A program made the position numbers and the translations under genes. 64,000 nucleotides of DNA from Nakamurella leprariae (lineage in GTDB: Bacteria; Actinomycetota; Actinomycetes; Mycobacteriales; Nakamurellaceae), in assembly GCF_016918035.1 (NCBI RefSeq), contig NZ_JAERWK010000019.1:1-64000 (forward strand). Direction: 5' to 3'. Shown here one piece after another: positions 15,177-26,571 of the stretch. Each line of letters begins with the position of its first letter. The stretch's first letter is position 1. Below the pieces are notes generated by a model. It was not told where the DNA came from, searched no databases, and worked only from the letters and a program-made list of their open reading frames with translations.

Positions 15177-15458
15177 GCCGTGCAGCGGGTGGCCAACGAC
15201 CTGACCCGCGACGGCCTGACCGAGTGGGTGACCAACCCGGGCCACCGGTCGACGCCGCTGCTGGCCCTGACTCCGGACGGGACGCCGGTGCTGGCCGCCA
15301 TCACCGCTCGCGCCCGGGTGGCCAACCAGGCACCGGCCGAGTACGTGACCGCGGACGAGATCACCACCCTGCGCCGGGGGCTCGCTGGCATCGTGACCTC
15401 CGCGCGGGCCGTCGATCCCGATCCGGTCGGCCACCCATTCGGGGCGGATGGCGACTGA
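15153..15458 (+). pseudogene. 5'-truncated MarR-family regulator remnant
   Basis: The plus-strand frame (GTG 15153 to TGA at 15458, 101 codons) encodes the C-terminal two thirds of a MarR-type winged-helix regulator: GVRRQAVQRVANDLTRDGLT is the recognition helix region, STPLLALTPDGTPVLAAI is the wing and following helix, and ADEITTLRRGLAGIVTSARA is the dimerisation helix. The first 45-50 residues expected for the family are missing and are replaced by the DUF1707-like fragment on the opposite strand, so the gene is probably non-functional. Confidence 0.6.
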
Positions 15459-15500
15459 GAGGAGTGATTGATCGCGACGATCGGGTGTCGCTGCGTCCGC

Positions 15501-16319
15501 ATGGGGGACAGTGGACGCGTGCTGTCCTCTCTCGCGCCTGCACGCCGTCGCCTCGTCCTGGTGCTCATCGCGGTGGTCGCCGTGGTCGCGGTGGCCCTGG
15601 CCGTCCTGCTCCCGCGGTGGCTGAGCGACCCGCGCCGCCCCGTCGACCAGGCCGTGCTCGGGCCGGTCCTGGTCGTGCACGGCTACGGCGGGACGCCCGA
15701 GACGATGCAGACCCTGGTCGACGCGATCGAGGCGTCCGGTCGGGACGCCGAGGCGGTGTGGCTGCCGGACAACAACGAGGGCGACCTGACCGTCGCGGCG
15801 CAAGTCCTGGGCGAGGCCGCGCACGAAGCCATGCAGCGCACGAGCGCCAGCAGCGTCGACCTCGTCGGCTACTCGGCCGGCGGCATCGTCTCGAGGGTCT
15901 GGGCGGCGTCCGACGACGGCGCCAACAAGGTCCGCCGGGTGCTCACCCTGGGGTCGCCGCACCACGGCACCACGCTCGCCGACACCGGTGCATCCATCAC
16001 CGAGTGCACCGTCGCCTGCGAGCAGATGACCACCGGCAGCGACCTGCTGCGCCGACTGAACGCCGACGACGAGACCCCGGTGGGCCCGACCTGGGTGTCG
16101 ATCTGGTCCGAGCAGGACGAGACGGTCACCCCGCCGGAGACCTCCCGGCTGGACGGCGCGCTGAACATCCCGGTGCAGTCCGTCTGCCCCGAGGCCGAGG
16201 TCAGCCACAACCAGCTGCCCAACCTGCCACTGATGCTGAACATGGTCGTCGCCGAGCTCGGCGCCGGTGATCCGGTGCCGCTCACCGAGTCCGACTGCAT
16301 GGGGCTGGTCGGAAGCTGA
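15501..16319 (+). CDS. secreted or membrane-anchored triacylglycerol lipase-like alpha/beta hydrolase
   Basis: This is a 272-residue alpha/beta hydrolase. After a short basic N-terminus there is a signal-anchor helix (LVLVLIAVVAVVAVALAVLL, about residues 18-37), then GPVLVVHGYGGTPETMQTLV (oxyanion region), VDLVGYSAGGIVSRVW with the GxSxG nucleophile elbow, and LTLGSPHHGTTLADTG, which is typical of bacterial lipases related to Bacillus LipA and esterases. The catalytic Asp is probably in SIWSEQDETVTP and the His in SHNQLPN. ATG 15501 is used; GTG 15519, with GGGGGA upstream, would shorten it by six residues. The substrate is unknown. Confidence 0.85.
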   Translation: MGDSGRVLSSLAPARRRLVLVLIAVVAVVAVALAVLLPRWLSDPRRPVDQAVLGPVLVVHGYGGTPETMQTLVDAIEASGRDAEAVWLPDNNEGDLTVAAQVLGEAAHEAMQRTSASSVDLVGYSAGGIVSRVWAASDDGANKVRRVLTLGSPHHGTTLADTGASITECTVACEQMTTGSDLLRRLNADDETPVGPTWVSIWSEQDETVTPPETSRLDGALNIPVQSVCPEAEVSHNQLPNLPLMLNMVVAELGAGDPVPLTESDCMGLVGS

Positions 16320-16373
16320 TCCGGATGGTCGGTGCCGGCTCTCCGCTCGTGCCTCGCTCCGACGACTCCTCCG

Positions 16374-17183
16374 TCAGCTGGTCACGTCCTTGGTGGTGAA
16401 GTTGGCCCACGCCACGCCGAGCAGGACGACCACGTACACGCCCTGCAGGGCCAGCCCGCGGACGATGTCCCGCCACAGGATCGGGTCGCGGAAGAAGTCG
16501 ACGAACGCGAGCCAGTAGCGGGTGGGCAGGTACGGCGCGATGGGCGAGGCTGCGTCCAGGGTGAACAGCAGCGACGAGGCGACCAGCACGGCCAACGCGC
16601 CGAGCGCGGCGGCCAGCGGCGAGTCGGTGAAGGTGGAGAAGCACAGCGCGAACGCGGCCACGCCGCACATCGACACCGTCACGTAGCCGACCGCGTACCC
16701 GGTGCGCACCAGCAGCTCCTGCACCGTCAGCGTGGTGCCGGAGACCGAGGTGCCGGCTGCCGGTTCCGCCTCGAACAGCGTCACGCCCACCAGGTAGCCG
16801 ACCACTGCCACGACCACCACGGTGACCAGCACGAAGACCAGGACAGCGAGCAGCTTGGCCACCAGCAGCCGGGTGCGGCCGACCGGACGGGCGATGAGGT
16901 AGCGCAACGTGCCCGCCTGCGCCTCGCCGGCCACCGAGTCGCCGGCGATCACCGCCACCGCGATCGGCAGGAACAGGGGCAGCACGATGGCCAGGGCGGC
17001 CAGCGGGAACAGCGCCCCGTTGGTCAGCACCGCGGACAGGAACGCCGGCCCCTGCCCGGGCCGTGGGGCCAGATCGGTGAGGACCAGCAGCACCGCGACG
17101 ATGATCGGCAGCAGGTTCAGCACTGCGATGGTCACCCAGGTACGGGGACGGCGGAACAGCTTGCGCAGCTCGACGACGATCAC
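16374..17183 (-). CDS. ABC-2 type transporter permease
   Basis: This is a 269-residue permease with about six membrane helices: an N-terminal basic helix (VELRKLFRRPRTWVTIAV), then segments such as FPLAALAIVLPLFLPIAVAV and LVAKLLAVLVFVLVTVVVVA. The motif GDSVAGEAQAGTLRYLIARP is the ABC-2 membrane family hallmark. GTG 17183 overlaps the stop of the upstream ATPase gene (GTGA), so the two are translationally coupled. With the ATPase and the RseB-like gene it forms a three-gene operon. Substrate is unknown; such systems often export drugs or peptides. Confidence 0.9.
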   Translation of the reverse strand: MIVVELRKLFRRPRTWVTIAVLNLLPIIVAVLLVLTDLAPRPGQGPAFLSAVLTNGALFPLAALAIVLPLFLPIAVAVIAGDSVAGEAQAGTLRYLIARPVGRTRLLVAKLLAVLVFVLVTVVVVAVVGYLVGVTLFEAEPAAGTSVSGTTLTVQELLVRTGYAVGYVTVSMCGVAAFALCFSTFTDSPLAAALGALAVLVASSLLFTLDAASPIAPYLPTRYWLAFVDFFRDPILWRDIVRGLALQGVYVVVLLGVAWANFTTKDVTS

Positions 17184-18124
17184 CGCGGTGCCCCCTGACC
17201 GGGACGCTCCACCCGGTCCGCGCTGGTGCTCGCCGCGGCCAGCACCACCTCCTCCAACGTGGGCCGGTGCACCGCCAGTCCGGTGACCGGCACGCCCGCG
17301 GCGACCAGCCGGGCGTTCACCTCGGCCGGATCGGCGGCGGTCACCAGCAGCCGGTGACCGTCCTCGGTGAGCACCCGGCCGTCCAGTACCGCCCGGGCCG
17401 CGGCCGGGTCCGGGGTGGTGACGACGGTCGCGCCGGTCGGCGCGGTGAGCACGGCCAGCTCCTCCTGGAGCACCAGCCGACCGCGGTCCAGCACGCCGAC
17501 CCGGGTGGCCATCTGCTCGATCTCGGCCAGCAGGTGACTGGACAGGAACACCGTGGTGCCGACGCGGTGCAGCTCCAGCAGCAGGTCCCGGATCTCCGCG
17601 ATGCCCTGCGGATCCAGGCCGTTCGTCGGCTCGTCCAGGACCAGCAGCTCGGGCCGGCGCAGCAGGGCGCCGGCCAGACCGAGCCGTTGCCGCATGCCGA
17701 GCGAGTAGGCCCGTACCGGCCGCCGGTCGACGCCGCCCAGGCCGACCTGCTCCAGCACGTCGCCGATCCGCCGGCGCCGGGTGCGTCGGGTCCCGCCCGG
17801 ACCGGAGGCGTCCAGCAGCGACAGATTCTCCCGGCCGGACAGATGCCCGGCGAACGCCGGTCCCTCGATGAGCGCACCGACCCGGGGCAGCACCTCGCGG
17901 CCGCCGCGCGGCATCCGCCGACCCAGCACCTCCACCTCACCCTGCGTGGGCAGCACCAGGCCGAGCAGCATCCGCACGGTCGTCGTCTTGCCCGACCCGT
18001 TGGCCCCGAGGAACCCGTAGACGTCGCCGGAGCGCACGTCCAGGTCGATGCCGTCGACGGCGCGGGTGCGGCCGTACCGCTTGACCAGTCCGCGGGTGGT
18101 GATCACCGCGTCGCGTTCCGTCAT
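17180..18124 (-). CDS. ABC transporter ATP-binding protein
   Basis: This 314-residue ATPase has one full nucleotide-binding domain: Walker A GANGSGKTT (about residues 42-50), signature YSLGMRQRLGLAGALL (about 140-155), Walker B ELLVLDEPTNGLDPQG, and switch His in FLSSHLL. The C-terminal 90 residues form the extra domain common in DrrA/CcmA-like exporters paired with ABC-2 permeases. ATG 18124 overlaps the stop of the upstream RseB-like gene (ATGA) and its own stop overlaps the permease start, so all three are coupled. It energises the permease at 16.4 kb. Confidence 0.93.
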   Translation of the reverse strand: MTERDAVITTRGLVKRYGRTRAVDGIDLDVRSGDVYGFLGANGSGKTTTVRMLLGLVLPTQGEVEVLGRRMPRGGREVLPRVGALIEGPAFAGHLSGRENLSLLDASGPGGTRRTRRRRIGDVLEQVGLGGVDRRPVRAYSLGMRQRLGLAGALLRRPELLVLDEPTNGLDPQGIAEIRDLLLELHRVGTTVFLSSHLLAEIEQMATRVGVLDRGRLVLQEELAVLTAPTGATVVTTPDPAAARAVLDGRVLTEDGHRLLVTAADPAEVNARLVAAGVPVTGLAVHRPTLEEVVLAAASTSADRVERPGQGAPR

Positions 18125-19281
18125 CGCTGACTTCCCAGCCCGGGCAGGGCCAGCGCCGCCTGCGCCAGCGTCTCCGGCGTGACGGTGCCGGTGAGCAGGT
18201 AGGCGTTCCGCGGGGCGCCGGTGAGCAGGATGCCGATCGGGCCGGCGGTCAGCCGGCTGCCCAGCTGGTCGTGCACCGCAGCAGGATCGGCGTCCGCGGC
18301 TCGGCGCAGTTCGGCGGCGGCCCGGCCCGGCAGCGGGATGACGGCCAGCAGGGTCACGCCCCGGCCGTACAGCCCGATCGACGGCGGGGCCCCGGTGACA
18401 TCGCGCCGCGGCAACCCGGCGAGGGTGTCGGGGAAGGCCACGTCGGGCAGCCGGTCGGCGACGTCCCGCAGCAGGCCCAGCGGGTCGTCGCTGCGGATGT
18501 CGGCGCTGGGCGGTGGTCGGAACGCGATCACGGCGGGATCGGGCGCGGTCGGATCGACCTCCAACAAGCGGGTGTCCAGGGCGGGCACGGTGCCCGTGCT
18601 CTGGTCGAACACCTGCACCTGCAGCGGCAACCACCCCGTCTCGGCGTCCACCCAGACGTCGACGCGGGCGACCGACGCGCCAGGGTCGGCGGGCACCAGA
18701 CGCAGTCCGAGCGCGGCGCGACCGGCCACCCGGGCGGAGCCGATGCGGGACAGCTCGCCGTCGTCCGCCTCGGACAGCAGCCGGCGGGTGAGGGTGGACG
18801 GCAGCAGATCGGTTGCCGCCGGCAGCGCGAAGCCCGTGATCCCGGCGGCCGGGGTCCACCCGGCCCGGTCGCTCTGGTAGTCCCAGGTCCAGCGGCCGGC
18901 CGCGGTCCGGCGCAGGTCGGTCTCGCCGGTGGCGGTGACCACGTCGATCCGGTGGTCCTCGGGGCCGCGCCACCACACCCGCATCCGGGTCCGGTCGCTG
19001 AACAGGTCGGCGATCGTGCCGAGTTGATCGGTCTCGGGCAGGGCCAGGCCACCGGAGGACTCGGCGATCCCGGACCAGCCCTGGTCGGCGCCGGCCAGCA
19101 CGGCGGTGCGCAGATCGGCGGCCGATCGGCCGTCGTCGCCGGCGGGCCAGAGGCGCAGCACCAGCGGCAGGGCGAGCAGCATCACCACCCCCGCGGCGAC
19201 GAGGGTCCAGCGCCGTCCGGCACCGTGTCCCCGGGCCACCCGATCAACGGTACGGACGATCCGGCCCGGCCCGGTCGCCAT
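18121..19281 (-). CDS. exported LolA/RseB-like protein linked to an ABC transporter
   Basis: This is a 386-residue protein with a membrane anchor near the N-terminus (WTLVAAGVVMLLALPLVLRL, about residues 26-45) and an exported body. SWDYQ-like GRWTWDYQSDRAGW, ADPGASVARVDVWVDAETGW and LPLQVQVFDQ are typical of the LolA-like fold seen in actinobacterial MucB/RseB-type proteins. A second domain (GVTLLAVIPLPGRAAAELRR) follows. ATG 19281 is used; ATG 19314 is an alternative and neither has a strong ribosome site. It is coupled to the ABC ATPase by ATGA overlap. Similar genes often lie next to an ABC-2 exporter in actinobacteria; their role is unknown. Confidence 0.75.
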   Translation of the reverse strand: MATGPGRIVRTVDRVARGHGAGRRWTLVAAGVVMLLALPLVLRLWPAGDDGRSAADLRTAVLAGADQGWSGIAESSGGLALPETDQLGTIADLFSDRTRMRVWWRGPEDHRIDVVTATGETDLRRTAAGRWTWDYQSDRAGWTPAAGITGFALPAATDLLPSTLTRRLLSEADDGELSRIGSARVAGRAALGLRLVPADPGASVARVDVWVDAETGWLPLQVQVFDQSTGTVPALDTRLLEVDPTAPDPAVIAFRPPPSADIRSDDPLGLLRDVADRLPDVAFPDTLAGLPRRDVTGAPPSIGLYGRGVTLLAVIPLPGRAAAELRRAADADPAAVHDQLGSRLTAGPIGILLTGAPRNAYLLTGTVTPETLAQAALALPGLGSQR

Positions 19282-19497
19282 GGCCCGTTCACGGGCACAG
19301 CGGGCTGCGTTCATGCCGGGTTTCTGGCGTCGGCGGTCTCGTGTCCGAAGGCCGGAGCCGCCCCCTGATCGTCCCCGCGCTCCGGCGAGCCGACCAGGAG
19401 GACCCGTCGTTGTCCGTCCCGCCCCCTGCCTCGCCCTCTGCCTCGATCCGACCCCCGCCCTGCGCATCGACACCCGGCCGCGGCCGGCGCTGGCCGG

Positions 19498-19749
19498 GTG
19501 GCGCCGGGCGGGGCGCCACCACCGCCCGCCGTGGCGATGGCCGGGTCCGGCGACGACACCGTGTGGGGCGAGGCCGGCAACGACCTGCTGCTCGGTGGTC
19601 TCGGGGCCGACACCCTGTACGGCGGCGCCTGGAACGACCTGCTGTCCGGAGAGGCCGGTGCCGACCGGCTGATCGGAGGGACCGGGTTCGACCTGCTCGT
19701 GCCGGGTGCCGGTCGCGGCACCCAGCAGCAGGAGGGCCCGGACGCCTGA
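19498..19749 (+). CDS. very short RTX calcium-binding repeat protein or fragment
   Basis: The frame encodes 83 residues. After a short low-complexity start, [37 protein letters not shown] and [18 protein letters not shown] form about five RTX nonapeptides (GGxGxDxLx), which bind Ca2+ in a parallel beta-roll. RTX proteins are usually hundreds of residues long and secreted by type I systems; no such system or signal peptide is here. ATG 19537 would give only the repeats. It may be a micro-protein, or the surviving end of a longer gene with a frameshift upstream, since other frames between 19,380 and 19,500 also look partly coding. Confidence 0.5.
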   Translation: MAPGGAPPPPAVAMAGSGDDTVWGEAGNDLLLGGLGADTLYGGAWNDLLSGEAGADRLIGGTGFDLLVPGAGRGTQQQEGPDA

Positions 19750-19761
19750 TCCGGCCCAGCC

Positions 19762-19809
19762 CTCGGGCCTCCGGCCCCGGACTGGTTGGCCGGGGGCCGG
19801 AGGCCCGAG
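19762..19809. terminator. strong hairpin between convergent genes
   Basis: CTCGGGCCTCCGGCCCCGG (19762-19780) pairs with 19790-19809 around the loop ACTGGTTGG, leaving a single extra C on the right arm. The stem is about 19 bp and very GC-rich. It lies between the ends of the RTX ORF (plus) and htrA (minus), so it fits a bidirectional terminator, although the T-run of a classic intrinsic terminator is absent. Confidence 0.75.
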
Positions 19810-19833
19810 TCGTTCGTGCCGATCCGGCGACGA

Positions 19834-21402
<1,569 letters not shown>

Positions 21403-21545
21403 GACCACCAGGTTCGTCACGCTGCGTGTGGAAACGCCGAGAGTTCCGTGGTCCTGGGTTCAGAGTCAGCCCGCCGGAAGCTGTGAAGACCTCCGGCAAC
21501 GGCTGGGCGGCCCGCCGCGTCCCCCGATCGGAGGACGTTGATCGA

Positions 21546-23783
21546 TCAGGGGTTGGCCGGTCCCGGTGCCGGCTGGCCCCCGTCCGGTGGCGTGGCCGGC
21601 GGCGTCGTCTCGGCAGCCGGCGGCGTGGTCGACGTCTCGGGAGGCGGCGTCGGCGTCGCCACCGACGCGTAGACGCTCACCTGGATGCGGGTGGTGACGC
21701 TCACCGTCGACCCGCCCGGGACGGACTGCTCGGCCACTGTGCCGACCTGGCCCGGGGTCGGCGCGGGACCGGCCGAGACGAAGGTGACGTTGGAGAACCC
21801 GGACAGCGCCGCGCGGGCCTGGGCCTCGGGCAGGGTGACCACCGACGGCATCTGGACCTGCGCCCCGACACCGATCACCACGGTCACCGCGGTGGTCGTC
21901 CGGCTGACCGACGCGCCCGCGGCGGGGTCCTGGTTGAAGATGACGCCGACCTGGGCCGGGTTGGTCACCGTCTGGGTCTGCACCTTGAGGTCGTTGCCGT
22001 CGCCCTGCCAGCCGGCGTTGCGGAGCCGGGCGACCGCTTCGTCCGGGGTCAGGTTGCGCAGGTTCGGCATCGACATGAGCGTCCCGTTGGACACCGTCAG
22101 GGTGACCGACGAGTTCTCCTGCACCCGGGTGCCCGGACCCGGCTCGACACTGACGACGGTGCCGGCCGGCGCAGCGCCGTCCACCTGCTGGGCCACCGCG
22201 GTGAGTTTCTGCTGGGCCAGGATGGCCGTGGCCTCGTCCTGGGTCTTGTTGACCAGGCCGTCCGGGACGGTGGTGAAGGCGGGGCCGCTGCCGATGGTGA
22301 CGGTCACCGTGGTGCCCGGCGGCACCGATGCCTGCGGCGCCGGGTCCTGGGCGATCGCCTTGTCCTTGTCGGCGTCCGACGACGGTTCCAGCTTCTGCTC
22401 GTAGAGCAGGTTGACCGCCTCCAGCGCCTTCTTGGCCGCGTCGGGGGAGTACGTGGCCACGTTGGGCACGGAGACGTTGCGGACGCCCTCGCCGATGTCC
22501 AGGGCCACCTCGGTGTCCACGTCGACCTGGGTCCGGACCGACGGCCGCTGGTTGATCACCTGGTTCCGCTGCTCGTCGGTCGACTCGACGTACGAGATGG
22601 ACCCGACGCGCAGTCCGCTCTCCCGCAGCTTGGCGGTGGCCTCGTCCGCGGACATGCCGGTCAGCTCCGGGACCGCGACCTGCTGGGTCGGCGGGGCCGC
22701 GGAGGTCACCCGCAGGGTCAACCACACCGCGCCGACCAGCAAAGCCGCGCAGAGCACGCCGATGCCGACGAAGCCCCACACCCGACGCGCCCGGCGGCCG
22801 GGATCCTCGTCGTCGTCCCAGGCGTCCCCGCCGCTGTGCACGGACGGCGCCAGCAGCGGAGGTCCGCCCAGGCCGACCCGCTCCGGGCCGCGTCGTTCGA
22901 TGGCCTCGCGTTCCTCGGTGGACATCAGCGGGGTCGCCTCGGGCTGCTGCCCGGACAGCGCCCGCACCAGGTCGGCCTTCATGTCGGCGGCCGTCTGGTA
23001 GCGGTTCAGCGGGTTCTTGTTGAGCGCCTTGAGCACGATGGCGTCCAGATCCGGGGTCAGCCCGGGCCGGACCTCACTCGGCGGCTTCGGGGTCTCCCGC
23101 ACGTGCTGGTAGGCGATGGCCACCGGGGTGTCGCCGACGAACGGCGGGGTACCGGTGAGCAGCTCGTACAGCACGCAGCCGGTGGCGTACACGTCGGAGC
23201 GGGCGTCCACCGACTCCCCGCGGGCCTGCTCGGGCGACAGGTACTGGGCGGTGCCGATGACGGCGGCGGTGGCCGTCATGGTCGACGACCCGTCGGTCAC
23301 CGCGCGGGCGATGCCGAAGTCCATGACCTTGACCGCACCGGCCCGGTTCAGCATCACGTTGGCCGGCTTGATGTCCCGGTGCACGATGCCGTGCCGGTGC
23401 GAGAAGTCCAATGCTGAGCAGATGTCCGCGACGATCTTCATCGCCTGGCGGGGATCCAGCGGACCCTCCCGCTTGAGCACCTCGCGCAGCGTCTCGCCGT
23501 CGATGTACTCCATCACGATGTAGGGGATCGGGCCGTTCTCCCCGGTGGTCTCGCCGGTGTCGTAGACGGCCACGATGGCCGGGTGGTTCAGGGACGCGGC
23601 GTTCTGCGCCTCGCGCCGGAACCGGGCCTGGAACGACGGGTCGCGGGCCAGGTCAGCCCGTAGCACCTTGATCGCCACGTCGCGGCCCAGGCGCAGGTCA
23701 CGGCCCCGGTGCACCTCGGACATGCCGCCGAAGCCGAGGGTTTCCCCGACCTGGTAGCGATCCCCGAACAGGTAACCCGTCAT
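21546..23783 (-). CDS. pknB: transmembrane Ser/Thr protein kinase with five PASTA domains
   Basis: This is a 745-residue PknB kinase, the muropeptide-sensing regulator of cell growth. The kinase domain spans residues 1-275: glycine loop [12 protein letters not shown], Lys39 in [15 protein letters not shown] (135-143), DFG (155-157) and the activation loop [17 protein letters not shown] with phosphorylatable Thr residues. A juxtamembrane acidic segment is followed by one helix at about 336-357. Outside are five PASTA repeats beginning near [40 protein letters not shown] and [10 protein letters not shown]; mycobacterial PknB has four. The tail is Pro/Thr-rich. ATG 23783 overlaps the pknA stop (ATGA), and GAGGGA lies upstream. 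Confidence 0.97.
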   Translation of the reverse strand: MTGYLFGDRYQVGETLGFGGMSEVHRGRDLRLGRDVAIKVLRADLARDPSFQARFRREAQNAASLNHPAIVAVYDTGETTGENGPIPYIVMEYIDGETLREVLKREGPLDPRQAMKIVADICSALDFSHRHGIVHRDIKPANVMLNRAGAVKVMDFGIARAVTDGSSTMTATAAVIGTAQYLSPEQARGESVDARSDVYATGCVLYELLTGTPPFVGDTPVAIAYQHVRETPKPPSEVRPGLTPDLDAIVLKALNKNPLNRYQTAADMKADLVRALSGQQPEATPLMSTEEREAIERRGPERVGLGGPPLLAPSVHSGGDAWDDDEDPGRRARRVWGFVGIGVLCAALLVGAVWLTLRVTSAAPPTQQVAVPELTGMSADEATAKLRESGLRVGSISYVESTDEQRNQVINQRPSVRTQVDVDTEVALDIGEGVRNVSVPNVATYSPDAAKKALEAVNLLYEQKLEPSSDADKDKAIAQDPAPQASVPPGTTVTVTIGSGPAFTTVPDGLVNKTQDEATAILAQQKLTAVAQQVDGAAPAGTVVSVEPGPGTRVQENSSVTLTVSNGTLMSMPNLRNLTPDEAVARLRNAGWQGDGNDLKVQTQTVTNPAQVGVIFNQDPAAGASVSRTTTAVTVVIGVGAQVQMPSVVTLPEAQARAALSGFSNVTFVSAGPAPTPGQVGTVAEQSVPGGSTVSVTTRIQVSVYASVATPTPPPETSTTPPAAETTPPATPPDGGQPAPGPANP

Positions 23784-25063
23784 TGCCGTCCCTCTGCTGG
23801 GTGCACTCCCCGGTGCACGCTGGTACTGATCACGCCGCTGACGGCCAGCCACGAGGGTGGCACACCCTCGGAGCCCTGCGTACCTGACGCGGAGGCCACG
23901 GTGCCGGTTGCCGCCGGATCGTTGTGGACCGGGCCGATCGCGGCCCGTTGCTCGGCCAGCCGGGACAGCCACACCGCCACCACGGCGGCCAGCACCAGCA
24001 CCAGCAGGGTGAGCAGCACCGAGGCGGTGGCCCGGCGGGAGGCCACCCGCGGGGTCACCGGCGCCGGCACCATCCGCGGGGCGGAGCGCGCCGGGTCCGG
24101 TGCGTCGGTGCGCTGGGCCACCGGCGCCGCACCGGTCGGCCAGGCCCCCGGGGGTTGCACCCGGGTGCTCGGACCGGACGGCCCCGCCGGCCGGTCGCGT
24201 CCGGGCAGCGGGTCCATCCGTGCCGGTCGCCCGGCCAGCACCGCCGACGCGGCGGCGGCCACGGCGGCCCCGTCGGCCAGGCGCTGCCGCGGGTCCTTGG
24301 CCAGCATCCGCAGCACCAGGTCGGACACCGGCTGCGGCACGTCCGGCGGCAGCGATGGGGGCGGTTCGTGCAGGTGGGCCATGGCGGTGGCGACCGCGCT
24401 CTCGGCCTGGAAGGGCCGCCGGCCGGCCAGGCACTCGTAGCCGACCACGCCGAGGGCGTACACGTCGGAGGCCGGCACGGTCTCCACCCCGGACGCCTGC
24501 TCGGGCGACAGGTACTGGGCGGTGCCCATCACCATGCCGACCCGGGTCACCGGCGCCTGGTCGGCCGCCTTGGCGATGCCGAAGTCGGTGATCTTCACCT
24601 GGCCGGCCGGGGTGATCAGGATGTTGCCGGGCTTGATGTCCCGGTGCACCATGCCGCCTGCGTGCGCCGCCTGCAGCGCCCGGCCGCTCTGCACGAGCAG
24701 GTCCAGTGTGCGGGCCGGGGACAGCCGGCCGACGCGGTCCAGCACCGCGGACAACGGCTCGCCCTGCACCAGCTCCATGACCAGGAACGCGGTCGGCCGG
24801 TCGTCGCCGGGCTGCTGGATCTCGCCGTAGTCGTAGACCGCCGCGATGCCCGGGTGGTTCAGCGACGCGGTCAGGCGCGCCTCGGCCCGGAACCGGTCGA
24901 GGAACTCCGGGTCGCCGCTGTACTCCGAGCGCAGCACCTTGACCGCCACGGTCCGGCTGAGCCGGGTGTCGTCCGCGGCCCACACCTCACCCATGCCACC
25001 GCCTGCGATGCGGGTGGTGAGCCGGTAACGGTCGGCCAGGAACAGGCCGGGGGTGAGGGTCAT
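23780..25063 (-). CDS. pknA: transmembrane Ser/Thr protein kinase PknA
   Basis: This is a 427-residue kinase without PASTA domains. It has [17 protein letters not shown] (glycine loop), AVKVLRSE with the catalytic Lys, [22 protein letters not shown] and [14 protein letters not shown] Pro-rich linker leads to one membrane helix near residue 355 ([18 protein letters not shown]) and a short external tail. PknA works with PknB to control peptidoglycan synthesis and division by phosphorylating proteins such as Wag31 and FtsZ (known from mycobacteria). ATG 25063 shares one base with the pbpA stop (TGATG) and its stop overlaps pknB, so the three are coupled. Confidence 0.96.
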   Translation of the reverse strand: MTLTPGLFLADRYRLTTRIAGGGMGEVWAADDTRLSRTVAVKVLRSEYSGDPEFLDRFRAEARLTASLNHPGIAAVYDYGEIQQPGDDRPTAFLVMELVQGEPLSAVLDRVGRLSPARTLDLLVQSGRALQAAHAGGMVHRDIKPGNILITPAGQVKITDFGIAKAADQAPVTRVGMVMGTAQYLSPEQASGVETVPASDVYALGVVGYECLAGRRPFQAESAVATAMAHLHEPPPSLPPDVPQPVSDLVLRMLAKDPRQRLADGAAVAAAASAVLAGRPARMDPLPGRDRPAGPSGPSTRVQPPGAWPTGAAPVAQRTDAPDPARSAPRMVPAPVTPRVASRRATASVLLTLLVLVLAAVVAVWLSRLAEQRAAIGPVHNDPAATGTVASASGTQGSEGVPPSWLAVSGVISTSVHRGVHPAEGRQ

Positions 25064-26571
25064 CAGAGCCCCGCCGCCAGTGCCGCGGCCAGCACCGCGC
25101 GCCCGATCGGGGCCGCGGTGCGGGAGCCGGTCGCGGCCAGGTCGCCGTTGCCGCCGTTCTCCACCAGGACCGCCACGGCCACCGGCGGCGGCTGCGAGGG
25201 ATCGCCGGCGGGGGCGTAGGCGACGTACCAGCCGTGCGGCGGGGTGTTCTTCGGATCGACGCCGTGCTCGGCGGTGCCGGTCTTGGACGCGATGGTCAGC
25301 CCGGCGATCGAGCCCGAACCCGGCGTCTCGCGTTCCGAGGCGATCATCATGTCGCCGATCGAGTCGGCCACCGACATCGGCACGACCTGCCCCAGCGACT
25401 CGGGTTCGGTCTGCTCGATCACCGACAGGTCCGGAGCGGTGGTCCGGGCGATGACGTGCGGCGTCATCGCCTCGCCGCGGTTGGCGATGGCCGCCACCAC
25501 CTGCGCCATCTGCAACGGGGTGGCCACCACGTCCCGCTGCCCGATGCCGGTCTGGGCCAGCGCGGCGATGTCCCCGATGTCGCCCACCCGGGAGTCCTCG
25601 ACCGACAGGCCGAGCGACTCGCTGAGGTCTTCGCCGAACCCGAAGGCCGCGGCCTGCTCCTGGACCGCGTCCGCGCCGAGGCTCATGGCCAGCTCGGCGA
25701 AGGCGGTGTTGCAGGAGAAGGCCAGCGCCTGCGTCATCGTCACGTCCGCCCCGCCGGCGTCGGCGCAGTCCTCGCCCAGGAAGTTGGACAGGGTGGCGCC
25801 GCCGGTGCCGGGCAGGACGATCTGCGACTGACCGGTCACCAGCGTCTCCGGGGTGTCGCCCGCCTGCAGGGCGGCGGCCGCGATGATCAGCTTGAAGGTC
25901 GAGCCGGGCGGATAGACGTCGTTGGTGGCGCGGTTGATCAGCGGGGACGGGGCGTCCGGGTCGGCCGGGGCGACCAGCGCGTTGTACGCCTCGCGCTGGG
26001 TGGCGTCCGAGTGGCTGGCCAGCGGGTTCGGGTCGTACGACGGGGTGGACGCCATGGCCAGCACCTCACCGGTGGACGGCCGGATCGCGACCACCGCGCC
26101 GGCCCAGCCCTGCGCGGTGAGGGCGTCGTAGGCCGCCTGCTGCACCGCGGGCACGATGGTCAGCTCGACGTTGCCGCCGCGCGGGTCACGCCCGGTGATC
26201 AGGTCGGACAGCTGCCCGGCGAACAGGTCCGGGCTCTCCCCGGACAGCAGGTCGTTCTGGGTGCGTTCGAGTCCGGTCGGGCCGTAGCGCATGGAGTAGT
26301 AGCCGGTCAGGTCGGCGTAGACAGGCCCACCGGGGTAGACCCGCTGGTAGCGGTACTGGTCGTCGACCGGGTCGGAGCGGGCCAGCACGACGCCGCCGGC
26401 GGCGGTGATCTGGCCGCGTTGCCGGCTGTACTCGGCGACCAGGGTCCGCCGGTTGTTCGGGTCCTCGCGGTAGTCGTCGGACTTGACCACTTGGATCCAG
26501 GTGATGTTGGCCAGGAGCAGCACGACCAGCACCGTCACCGCCGTGCCGACCCGCTGCAGCGGGCGCCTCAC
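25063..26571 (-). CDS. pbpA: class B penicillin-binding protein (peptidoglycan transpeptidase)
   Basis: This is a 502-residue PBP2-type transpeptidase. A membrane anchor ([18 protein letters not shown], residues 8-25) precedes the dimerisation domain and the penicillin-binding domain, with all three active-site motifs: STFK (nucleophile Ser224, Lys227), SCN (286-288) and KTGT (from Lys430). [21 protein letters not shown] is the usual entry to the catalytic domain. It partners with RodA, whose gene is immediately upstream and overlaps by four bases. In mycobacteria PbpA is needed for normal septation and is phosphorylated by PknB. Confidence 0.96.
   Translation of the reverse strand: MRRPLQRVGTAVTVLVVLLLANITWIQVVKSDDYREDPNNRRTLVAEYSRQRGQITAAGGVVLARSDPVDDQYRYQRVYPGGPVYADLTGYYSMRYGPTGLERTQNDLLSGESPDLFAGQLSDLITGRDPRGGNVELTIVPAVQQAAYDALTAQGWAGAVVAIRPSTGEVLAMASTPSYDPNPLASHSDATQREAYNALVAPADPDAPSPLINRATNDVYPPGSTFKLIIAAAALQAGDTPETLVTGQSQIVLPGTGGATLSNFLGEDCADAGGADVTMTQALAFSCNTAFAELAMSLGADAVQEQAAAFGFGEDLSESLGLSVEDSRVGDIGDIAALAQTGIGQRDVVATPLQMAQVVAAIANRGEAMTPHVIARTTAPDLSVIEQTEPESLGQVVPMSVADSIGDMMIASERETPGSGSIAGLTIASKTGTAEHGVDPKNTPPHGWYVAYAPAGDPSQPPPVAVAVLVENGGNGDLAATGSRTAAPIGRAVLAAALAAGL

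Noticed and set aside
14568-15458. Full-length plus-strand protein from 14568
   Set aside because: The part before 15153 is the antisense of the DUF2306 gene and the DUF1707-like fragment; only the MarR-like end is supported.
21546-24983. Minus-strand frame extending pknB upstream to 1145 codons
   Set aside because: The extra upstream part is the wrong frame of pknA. ATG 23783 with a ribosome site and ATGA overlap gives a normal PknB.
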